Below are positions 29,301 to 37,400 of a stretch of 64,000 bases of DNA, one piece after another (the first letter of the stretch is position 1; each line of letters opens with the position of its first letter). Source of the DNA: Methanobacteriota archaeon (GTDB lineage: Archaea; Thermoplasmatota; Poseidoniia; Poseidoniales; Thalassarchaeaceae); NCBI GenBank assembly GCA_002719615.1, contig PBHZ01000002.1, forward strand, positions 48,118-112,117. Direction: 5' to 3'. The notes beneath the pieces were generated by a model, which was not told the origin of the DNA, did not search any database, and was given only the letters and a program-made list of their open reading frames with translations. The translations under genes and the position numbers were made by a program.

Positions 29301-32300
29301 TATCCATTTCACAATATTGGATGAAGGGGAAACTCTTGGAGACCTAAATATCTCATTCTATCCTGTTAATGCCCCAGATCAGCAAGTATCAGCAAAGTAT
29401 AATTCAGAATCAACAGATTATTTTGTCGAATTGACTCATGGTACTTGGATTTTAAGTCATAATATTGATGATAATAAGCAAATATGGGAGAGTATCGATG
29501 TAGGCTCAGAAGATATGAATTTAGAAATAAATATAGAAATTAGTAAGAAAATTTCTGGTATAGTAAAAAATACAATACAAACTGATCCAATAACAGGAGA
29601 CCCAGTTGAAGATGCTTTGCCAAATACTCTGGTTTCTTTCTATTGGAATAACTTGAGCACATCAACATATACAAATTTAGAAGGTGAATTTGAAGTTACA
29701 TTACCGATAAATTCTGTCGTTGACATCTCAGTACAGTATTCGCTCGATAAAGCATACTCTTCTAATATTAGATTCACTGTCAATGATATTTTGTCAGACT
29801 CTCAAAATATCACACTAATAGTTGAAGAATCTGTGATAATTGAAGGTACTGTAAGTATAGATGTAATAGGTAATTATTATTCAGATACATTGAAAGATTG
29901 GAGTGAAATCAGTGTTATTGCCTCTCAAACGCCTGAAAATTCCAGCCTCCCAGAAATCAGACAAATTGTAGATTCCAGTGGAAATTTCCAAATGTATATG
30001 AAAGAAGGGGATTGGAAATTTAGTTTAACAGGTAATTCATTAGAAAGTACTGATCAAAATATTTCTATAAATAGTACGAACAAAATCGTTGATTTAACAA
30101 TGGTATCAGCAAAAAGTACCATTTTAATCGATTTTTACATAGATCATAGTGAGGATGGTAATATTTCTAATGGAACTCCAGTATCATACCCATTTGCTAT
30201 AAAATCTTTGAATCCTTTCATACCTGACAGAGAAATTTCATCAGATAGCTCTGAATGGATTTCAGAAGGTCGTGCAGAAGTAAGTCTAACTCCCGGTTCG
30301 TATTCAATAGTAATTGATAGGCCAAATCCCGATTCTGGAAATTTATTTGATACACTTTATACCACAAATGACAATATTCACATTGGTCTCATATCCGAGA
30401 ATATTTCAACATCCATAGCCTTCGAACCTAATTGGCTTACTAATATCACTTTCAATAATGAAAGTGGAGGTGCACTTTCTGATCATCTTGTAAGATTTAA
30501 AGACATTGAAAATGGATGGTTATTATCCTTTATGACCGATTCTTCTGGCTCAATTTCAGAATATATTCCTGAAGGAGAATGGATGGTTATAATAGAAACC
30601 TTTGAGGCTGATGTTGGTATTTATCAAAGTCTAAGGGAATCAGTATCCATTTCTTCATCTTCGGCAGGCCTTAATTCATCTATGAATACTGCAGAGGTTG
30701 CCATGGTAAATATTATTTTGTTAGATGATAATTCACCTTTATCTGATGTCCAAATTAATCTCATAAGTACCGAAAGAGGTATCGTAGATTCTCCATATTC
30801 AAATGATTTAGGAATAATTGATTTAAAAATAGAGCCAGGTTTATGGAATTTGGAATTGAATTATACTGACTCTGAAGGAGTTATGTGGATTATTGAAAGT
30901 ATGCCAATTTCTGACTCAGGCCTTACAGCTGGAAATAATACAGAGGTATTGCTAAATGTGACTAAGTTAGTCACAGTAAAAGGAACAGTATTTTGGGATC
31001 TAAATGATAATCAACAACCCAATTTAGGAGAAGGTGTTTCCAATGTTACTGTAACATTAAATTCAACAACAGAAAATCATATTCTAACTACTGATGAAAA
31101 TGGAGCATGGTCAACATATTTATTATACGGAGGAACATGGAATATCTCTACATATATTGAGGGTTTTAGTAATGAATCATCTACTATATCTCTAATATCA
31201 AATTCTAATTCAAAACATATACAGATTACTGCAGGGACAGTTCCTGTTTCTGGTAGTATATCTTATATTGATGAGGATCAATTCAATCAGATAAAAGACG
31301 ATCTTACAATACTTTTAGTTCCAGCCGAAGGAATAATCAGAGATCGAGTAATTCCTAATTTAGTGTTGGATTCTAGTAGTTCATGGAATGGAGAGTGGAA
31401 TGCTATGGTTGAACCCGGAGATTGGACTGTCTGGGCATTTGGTTCCTCATCCTCAGATGTTACATATCTTGTTTCAGTAGATTCCATTGATGTCGGTGTA
31501 GATGGCGGAACAATCGATTCTGAATTATCACTTGGTGGTAAATTATTACTCAATACTGAATGGCTGGATTATGATGGGATATCTCACCCACTTACTGATA
31601 TTGAATCGCATAATATTGTTATAAAGCTACAGGAATCAGGTATAAGTTGGGATGAATCTTTGAATTCTGAAGGGCTACTAGAATTAATATTGCCAGTTGG
31701 AAGAATGGATGCTTCTAGTTCGTTTAACATAACTCAAGAAGAAAGAGATATGGATTATTATGGCGGTCAAGGAGCAACTATAAGGCCATCCCAAGACACT
31801 CCCGTGACTACTCTAGTAATTGATAGATTATCTAAACAAGATATTTCTGTATCGGATATTGGAGATGGTCATGCTCTTCTCTCTCTTAACAATACAAATT
31901 GTGCAAGTGATTGTGATTATGAAAATGTTGAATTTAGATTAAAAATAGATTATTTAGGTCATCAAGCATTCGATAGTTATTCGGTTACTGCTGTTGTTCC
32001 TGGTGCAGATGGCGATGAATGGGCAGTCGAATTCAAAAACTCTACTGGCTCATGGACTTCGTCTACTACAATTGATCTAGGATTACAAAATACACTTGTT
32101 TTGGATAACTTTGATGTTCGCGTAAACCCACCCAATGAATCAGTTGCTCATCACTTATCTAATGGTCACCAAATAAGAATCATCTTCACTACTGACCAAG
32201 GATATAGTCTAGAACATCCATTATTGGTGAATGTACCTCAAAATAATATGTTTAGTTCAATAGGATACGCTGAAGAAGTAATCGGTGTTGCTCCCGGTGC

Positions 32301-33066
32301 ACCATCAATTATCAATTTTGATTTCATCAATGATGGAAATGGAGATGATGTATTCACATTTGACTTCTCTGTAGATTCCTCGGAAAATTGGAATATAGCA
32401 GGAATAAACTCTCAGCCAATTGCTCCATTTTCAGAAGGTCAAACCTCGGTTACAATTACTCCTCCAATTAATATGTCTGAAGATCCCTATAAACTAAGTC
32501 TTTCAGTAACCGACACTGCAGATAATTCTTATGGTCCATTTGATGTGATTATTCAAAAATCATCTCCAATACTATCTTTGTCCTCTTCATCAAAGATTCA
32601 ACTATTGAGTGGTGATTCTGGGCCAATAGCTGGAGAAATTGCCACATATCTAGTCAAAGTAGAAAATGATGGACTTATCGATGCCGAGTCAGTAGAACTA
32701 AATGTGATTCTTTGTGAAGATATCTATTGTAATGAAAGAATAAATGTCAACGGTTCTGATATTCGCAATGTACCTGCAAATGGTGAAGCCACCTTCTATG
32801 TTGAAATGAATTTCAAAAATATTGAAGTAGGTAAATATTTCGTTCAAATATACTTCACAGATATACCTCGAATAGATTCCAGTGATCTTATGTCTTGTGT
32901 AGATTTGACTCCTGGTCAGACAGAATGTACCATGGAAGCCCAAACTCTAGCTCCTGGTACAGATACGGAACAACCTATTTTGGGTTATGCTGTTGGTATA
33001 TTTTTAGTAATCATAATTTTATATATAATTAGTCGCTCCACCAGAAGACCGGGAGCACCATTCTAG
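23386..33066 (+). CDS. aglB: Giant AglB/STT3 oligosaccharyltransferase with very long extracellular repeat extension
   Basis: A 3226-aa STT3-type catalytic subunit that transfers lipid-linked glycan to Asn of N-X-S/T on the outer face of the membrane. The core lies at about 345-1340: SDPWYMK (about 378, first-loop acidic motif), MVDHDSF (about 495), and the catalytic WWDYG (about 933-937). It is preceded by about 340 residues with eight or so extra membrane helices. After the core come one TSP3-like unit (NDYDNDGT, about 1351), many carboxypeptidase-regulatory/Ig-like modules starting GATIEGTVSL (about 1465), a CARDB-like domain (about 3060-3170), a C-terminal helix (about 3200-3217) and a short basic tail. 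Usual AglB is roughly 800-1000 aa. GGTGAT (23374-23379) precedes the ATG. The subtilase gene follows after 34 nt. Confidence 0.92.
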   Translation: MEKNEEAAKGNFFYQDITSVPIILATLMVLYFGISFAVNGDIGNEEYMNVLILPLSAAFASAIGRISTSLQFSKSNTLQSFIIPITIVALAFTIDFIANFSNNVFILTFTLVGLMSILLSNSNRIEENNLLLSTVIGFHLAISYASSLTFDPGLDIDSQRTDIGIAFISFWLASISIGFTLVGFLKGVIDKVGKNPLFADIPIFKENKSFVIFSSIISIVYIIPLFRYDSFESLGVIWAVSTSLIILFYAYCYFEKWHVLGSLILVNWFIFTMAHLQEIGNNFYPSIFEEESFTGAFSWFFITFWLNVGAITLSSKGFFGDIAPRRSPSKFRMWWDSNYYSILIPLSFIVALTVRVVWNVIPAMNAPGTGTWDMSGGSDPWYMKRIVDYILANNSHLIFDADRAYPMGAINPRPPLFTWSLALGGMGLSWILESDNTGEVVWWSLASLPAIYGALVVFPVAGIANRVHGKKAAIITAWLIALMPGHISRSTFGMVDHDSFAILLLSTAFYFWIKSISSMNQERIFQKTSSNPLYLFAGIRETWRRNPKVMSNATLAGIAFAVMALGWKGFVYGPGILFLVFSLQVFFNLFRSKDSLQLTAASLQMLFTVLLIPLPFYAWPGLNLVLDPSGLQPLFYIIGFTLLLGWTSCSFRDKPWLLVLGVGAILISLTLASLYLLQEANLYAGWDILFSGGFYFDKNKIFGTIGEAQAPSRGVLFASYGPIVALIGLGCAFVFLWRGARTNKMAFTLLGSWGIISTYMAWSAGRFIINATPVMAILGGIGIAMLWQSANFANFSKEWRNSGIGTPRARFNSLWPATKRSVGVPVLMVVFMLVFTQHVTYGIDSGIPRNSQSATDVDKAIYDITPDILRENLLGEFSILGGGDYDPSSVNGLEYMGTFGPSFNSYGWNDAYAWLEEQDRDKGFSNRPAFLSWWDYGFSALAQGQHPTVADNFQSGIPHSGGMLLSQGQDDTIALFIATLAMGDKKYNNDKVSPELLDSILDPMSTTQVQEFADILSNKKSSFVLDRTIKLHASSDDIELLSGYLLDSNGIPSTTEEWIVVDASGLRTSLGENKSAALSLYNQTRGSSSVSSTASSWNDNLPPSHYYIGNYKYTNDLIQDFDSPSTAIHKTNSKLAMLRNFLVTAFETDELVDIYHSLSSITYSVQDYDNSLGENVERNNEIRYFAIDNRLYPLGGAYYEDYGYHRGQTTGIFHAPTGLSGLDMDDYIATFYQSQRGDGPIVPRTPQEYNDAYLSDLELQQSGALSDSSQVIRYVDIDYQHQENFFETMVAKTYVGYGSSTLGLEGDAETPSVWVNPSATNRIGAPGSYLQNAWTLPGAMMNHMVISNWYDNDYDNDGTLNANDDSKCEASIESNTTSNLTVGDENIELYDASQFPFIGGASLYHFEGNLSIDWTGKDGNTLTGVSGISKDVSMNSLLSHNPNPLCNSIYDSNHFVKILKYYSGATIEGTVSLDGEGIVPNARILIERDAFSGEDVIDHDSRTYWIPIGYTDANSEGEFSFTVPSGKIRVSAFIGEPDLDSARAAIMSSDVGQTMFELTIENNNQQRAINHVSGILGNVSGSTWLSETVINVSGEQGHSNGAEKIEVSIDVSSSSSSGVLSWSGNADFDGDPILDAQVILSPSSEKIVMDDYIVTTSNGSVEGIDLQFQGEGEVSFSGPGSVRSDNILSVSDFTGTHIQSIYNNHSVSGDGLFTGVGQISNALIHDMIEINDCENNSIPEGENICKLAEEEYLMDGSINASGKYTSVGVSTFTRSLNQATLIGSGTFTTSDDEDLDSYGIINGTGTFSGTGIFSGPMVQPGTFTVNNAIPGLYDISLILEDGSTVDLDDTFNVPLLSSLAPVLVDVPAGSISGSLIDSSGEVVNSPISLIPDDNTSVSDDAVEDCSIVGYAPCLIYPDEEGKIIFGPITPGSYIAEIDSDMDGMPEVKEIFVFDTDTPVDAIFPSPLPDTSDIHFTILDEGETLGDLNISFYPVNAPDQQVSAKYNSESTDYFVELTHGTWILSHNIDDNKQIWESIDVGSEDMNLEINIEISKKISGIVKNTIQTDPITGDPVEDALPNTLVSFYWNNLSTSTYTNLEGEFEVTLPINSVVDISVQYSLDKAYSSNIRFTVNDILSDSQNITLIVEESVIIEGTVSIDVIGNYYSDTLKDWSEISVIASQTPENSSLPEIRQIVDSSGNFQMYMKEGDWKFSLTGNSLESTDQNISINSTNKIVDLTMVSAKSTILIDFYIDHSEDGNISNGTPVSYPFAIKSLNPFIPDREISSDSSEWISEGRAEVSLTPGSYSIVIDRPNPDSGNLFDTLYTTNDNIHIGLISENISTSIAFEPNWLTNITFNNESGGALSDHLVRFKDIENGWLLSFMTDSSGSISEYIPEGEWMVIIETFEADVGIYQSLRESVSISSSSAGLNSSMNTAEVAMVNIILLDDNSPLSDVQINLISTERGIVDSPYSNDLGIIDLKIEPGLWNLELNYTDSEGVMWIIESMPISDSGLTAGNNTEVLLNVTKLVTVKGTVFWDLNDNQQPNLGEGVSNVTVTLNSTTENHILTTDENGAWSTYLLYGGTWNISTYIEGFSNESSTISLISNSNSKHIQITAGTVPVSGSISYIDEDQFNQIKDDLTILLVPAEGIIRDRVIPNLVLDSSSSWNGEWNAMVEPGDWTVWAFGSSSSDVTYLVSVDSIDVGVDGGTIDSELSLGGKLLLNTEWLDYDGISHPLTDIESHNIVIKLQESGISWDESLNSEGLLELILPVGRMDASSSFNITQEERDMDYYGGQGATIRPSQDTPVTTLVIDRLSKQDISVSDIGDGHALLSLNNTNCASDCDYENVEFRLKIDYLGHQAFDSYSVTAVVPGADGDEWAVEFKNSTGSWTSSTTIDLGLQNTLVLDNFDVRVNPPNESVAHHLSNGHQIRIIFTTDQGYSLEHPLLVNVPQNNMFSSIGYAEEVIGVAPGAPSIINFDFINDGNGDDVFTFDFSVDSSENWNIAGINSQPIAPFSEGQTSVTITPPINMSEDPYKLSLSVTDTADNSYGPFDVIIQKSSPILSLSSSSKIQLLSGDSGPIAGEIATYLVKVENDGLIDAESVELNVILCEDIYCNERINVNGSDIRNVPANGEATFYVEMNFKNIEVGKYFVQIYFTDIPRIDSSDLMSCVDLTPGQTECTMEAQTLAPGTDTEQPILGYAVGIFLVIIILYIISRSTRRPGAPF

Positions 33067-33100
33067 AATCACCAGTGATTACGGATGCGTATGATTTATT

Positions 33101-34339
33101 ATGACACAAAGTTTTGATAATTTAGAGCTTCTACCAGAGCCTGAAGATCCAGATATTCTGACTGCTATTGACAAGAATGCACCAGGATATCCGGGCCAGC
33201 TTTATGGGGTAAGCGATAAAGATGCAAAGATTTTACGTAGATTTTTTGTGCCTGTAAAACGCTTTATTTGGCCTTGGGGGGCGTTAGCGTTCACATTTTT
33301 TACTGCCTTTCTTATAGTTGGATGGCCATTTATTGATGCCTTCCTTTCTCCATATCTTCCAGATTCTGAATGGGCGTATGAAGATACAGGGATCAGAGAA
33401 ATACAGAATATGGGCTATTTGGGAGAAGGCATAAGAGTCTGTATGGTCGATACAGGGATAGATCTTAATCACCCAGATTTAATGCATATTTCTTTATCTG
33501 GATTCAGAGATTTCTACTATAATGATCATTCTGATATTAGAGATATAGGGGATAATTTTCACGGGACTCTGATGTCTGGTATATTACTATCAAATGGAAC
33601 ATTCATTGGAGCGGCTCCAAAAATCTCTCTATCTGTTGCAATATCTCTAGGGCCTTCAGGAAAATCTGGTCAAGAAGATATGGTTTCACAGGCGATAAGA
33701 TGGTGCAGAATTTCGCAAGATGCAGATATTATCAGCTTAAGTCTTGGAGCTAACCCAGGAATGGGAATGGATGATGAATCTGAGACAGTCATTGCAGTTC
33801 AAGAAGCATTAGATGCTGGTATCTTTGTAGTTGCTGCTGCAGGAAACACTGGACTAGATGAAGAAATAACAGATGTTTCCATCCCTGCCAATATTGAGGG
33901 CGTTATTTCAGTAGCTGCAACAAATAAAAATGGTAATATTTGGAAAAATAGTGCAATCGGATCATCTATAGATTCATATACGGGAGAAGAAAGACTCTTC
34001 CCAAATCAAAAACCAGAAATTTCTGCCCCGGGTGTCAGACTGTATTCTACATATTCATCTAGTTCAGATTCTTCTCTTTATGCTTATTCTTCTGGTACTA
34101 GCGATTCAACGGTTTTGGTTACAGGTGCCTTAGCATTAATTTTGGAGAGATATTACGAAGATATTGCTGGAGAAGATGGTAAAATAGATTACTCAGAAAT
34201 CAATCGAGTTAAGTTAGCATTGGCAAATTCAGCAATTTCTGATGATAAAAACATGCCTCATCATCCTCAAAAAGGATATGGTAAATTAAATGCTATTTCT
34301 TGGTCCGATGAAATTAAAATTGAGTTCGGTGTCGAGTAA
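33101..34339 (+). CDS. Membrane-anchored subtilisin-like serine protease (S8)
   Basis: A 412-aa peptidase S8 protein. The catalytic residues are visible: Asp117 (MVDTGID), His154 (FHGT), oxyanion Asn249 (AAAGNTG) and Ser334 (SSGTSDS); the residues after GTS differ from the usual GTSMAAPH. A membrane helix at about 57-76 without a signal cleavage site, following a 55-residue cytoplasmic N-terminus, places the protease domain outside the cell as a type II membrane protein. There is no obvious inhibitor-type prodomain. It begins 34 nt after aglB, so the two are probably co-transcribed, and it is followed by the 1445-aa surface protein. Processing of surface proteins is a reasonable but unproven role. 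Confidence 0.88.
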   Translation: MTQSFDNLELLPEPEDPDILTAIDKNAPGYPGQLYGVSDKDAKILRRFFVPVKRFIWPWGALAFTFFTAFLIVGWPFIDAFLSPYLPDSEWAYEDTGIREIQNMGYLGEGIRVCMVDTGIDLNHPDLMHISLSGFRDFYYNDHSDIRDIGDNFHGTLMSGILLSNGTFIGAAPKISLSVAISLGPSGKSGQEDMVSQAIRWCRISQDADIISLSLGANPGMGMDDESETVIAVQEALDAGIFVVAAAGNTGLDEEITDVSIPANIEGVISVAATNKNGNIWKNSAIGSSIDSYTGEERLFPNQKPEISAPGVRLYSTYSSSSDSSLYAYSSGTSDSTVLVTGALALILERYYEDIAGEDGKIDYSEINRVKLALANSAISDDKNMPHHPQKGYGKLNAISWSDEIKIEFGVE

Positions 34340-34429
34340 ATAATTTAAAACATAATATTCTCTGTAATATGACATTCTCACATTGCCATTACTCCTATCT
34401 TTAAATGAACACAACACTCCTCAAACATT

Positions 34430-37400
34430 ATGAGGGAGCGCTTTAGAGTGAGTATTATGAGTAACAATGTAAGGTCAAGAAGTTCGTTTCTAGTTTTCTT
34501 AATGATTTCTAGCCTTCTAGTTTCATTTATCGGTCCAGTTTCTACAGTTTCTGCCTCAAACGAAACCTCTGTGGGGACAATTACCGGTACTGAAACATGG
34601 TCTGGGCTTCATCAATTAACTGGAGATGTTACAATTGCAACAGGTGCGCAATTAATCATCAATCCAGGCACAACTATCTCTGCATCCAATGGAACGCATA
34701 TTGATGTAAGAGGGAGTATTTGCATAGGTGAAATCAGTTGCGGTGCTAGTTCTAATGCTAATCCAAGTCAAAAAATAACATTCCAATGGTCTAATCCAGT
34801 CAATGAAAGTGCTACAGGCGATTGTCTCGATCTAGAACAAAATGGACAAAAGATTACGGTTACAGACCCCTCTTGTTACGAGGGTATCCTTATCAGGAGT
34901 TCTATTGACTTGTCATTAACCGGCATCAGATACTTGGTAATGGATGGGGCTTATGGTGTCCCTCATTTTATTGATGCCGTAAATGAATGGAGATATGGAG
35001 CACTGGTTATTGACGGAGCTAGTCCTGTTATCACAAACATAGATTTCAATGATATCAACACTTCCAGTGTTTTAACAACCAGTCTCGCTCAACCTACATT
35101 TATCGATAGCTCATTTTCCGTAGGTAATGATGATGAAAGTGGAGTTGGTGGTTCTGCAATGCAAATTTATGCATCTGGATCTTCAGTAGCACCATTTACA
35201 TTAGATAATCCATATTTCAAAGATGGAACAGAAAGAGGTTGTGAACAAAACGCGGGCGGACGTTCTGCAATGTGGATACAGGATTCTTTTGTTGATATCG
35301 ATAATGCTGATATTCAATTCGGAGACTATGGATTATCAATTCGAAACTCAGCCGGGGAAATATCAAATTCAGTAATTTCAGTTACTTGCACAGGCGTAGG
35401 GATTCAAGGTAAAAGAACTGTAAGTTCCAACTCTTTTCCATTTGACGTACTCAACAATGAGATTACAACTGATCAAGGAGGACCAATAGTAGTTACTTCC
35501 CAAGGCTTAACAAATATAATTTCAAATGAAATTTCAGGATCTAGTCAGGGTTCGGGAATAGTTGTAGTTGCCAGTCAGGCAGAAATACACAATAATGAAA
35601 TCGGCCCAATTGGAGGTTGGAATGGAATATGGTTACGAAGTACATTTGATGTAGTTGTCGAGAATAACAGTATTGCAGAAACTAATGCTGAACCAATTGT
35701 TGCAGGTAGTTATTACTATTCGGATACAGCCATATCACGTTTATACCTTGCAAATAATGAAATTTCAACGGATGGTACTGGAACGTGTTCAAGCAATAAG
35801 TGGTGGGGCGGTGAATTTGCATGTCCTGCTGTAATGATATTCAGAACAGGAACAACTATTCATGATAATGATATTTCAGCCGGTGCTGCAAATGGAATTA
35901 TGGCTATTGGGTCATTGTTAGATGTACAAAGAAATACGTTCGATGGGGCATCAACAGGTGCGGTAATAAAGAATTATGATGATGGCGCTTTAGGAAGTCA
36001 ACAGTATGGTTCTCTGGCATTTTTTGCTGAAAATACATGGTTAAATGTTGAAAAGACTTACAATATTACGAAGAGTTCTGTAACTGTTCAATCTGAGTCA
36101 ATACCTAGTGCGCCTTCCGGTGAGCATCCGGTTCGTCTCTCTTGGCCGGATCAAGAAGCATGGTCATACAATAATTTTCAAACATCAATAGTCCCTCCTC
36201 CAATAAAAAATTGTCCTGCTTGTGATGAGATATTACCCAGAAACTTTCCTTTGGCAATTAGTATGGACAATAATTCTACTGTATTTACGTTTTCTAATCT
36301 GACTAATCTAGATACCGATAATATCTTTATTGAAACTCAACCAACACACTATGCAGTTCAAGTCAGCCGTGCAGAATTAGTACGATTACAAGCACTTATC
36401 AACGGTCTAAAGGTATCTGAAGCTTTGGTTTTGATAGAAGATGCACTAGGAAATGATTTGTATTCTCTAATTACCGATGAAAATGGATATACTCCCTGGT
36501 TTTCTTTACCTTCCAATTTCCATCTTGACTTCAGAGGACTGGGTGGCGGAGATAATCCGGATGGCTTCGCTGATGATGAATACGAAGACTCATGTTTCGA
36601 TGGCATAGATAATGATGGTGATTTGACTCTAGACATGGATGATTCTGATTGTGACTACTCACAGGGAACTAGGGAACTTTCACGTTACTTCTATACAATA
36701 TACAAATTTGATGCAGGTTATAAAACCGGAGAATTTACACTCGATGAATCAACATATCAAGACTCTATAGAATTAGAAAATATCGCACCGACCGTTTCAA
36801 TAACTCAAGATGATTATCATTCCTACAGAAATATCGTAAATATAACTGGAAGTGCGCATGATGGTATCTTATCCAACGCATATGCAACTGATGAACTCGC
36901 ACAGTGGAGTCAGAGAGGTTATGTACACAGTGTAGAAGTCAAGAATCCATTTACAAGTTCATGGGAAACTGCTTCTCTTGCAGTAGATGATAGCGGCGCT
37001 GATCCTGCTAAAGTAACAAGGTTTAATCATCCATTCAAAGATTGGTATTATGAACTTGATATGTCAGATAAACAAGAAGGCAATTATCTGTTTGAATTCC
37101 GTGCCTTCGATGGTACTGATTACAGTCCAGTTGTTTCTAAATTAATTAAGTTAAACACCGAAGCACCAACTATCTTAGTAACCAATCCTAGTTCACTTTC
37201 CACACATTCTGATGGTACAATTCATTTCGAAGGTTATGCATCTGATTCATACGGTTGTGATATTGGAGAATGTAACAAAGATATTGATAAAATCTATCTC
37301 TTGATTGAAGGGCCATCCATTGGCGATATAGATGGTGATGGGGAAGACGACTCATTTAGGATGCCAGTCCCAGTAGATGCAAGCGAAATGGGCGAAGATG

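Noticed and set aside
36358..36636. 92-aa minus-strand frame rich in Ser and Pro
   Set aside because: Antisense shadow of the beta-helix surface protein gene.
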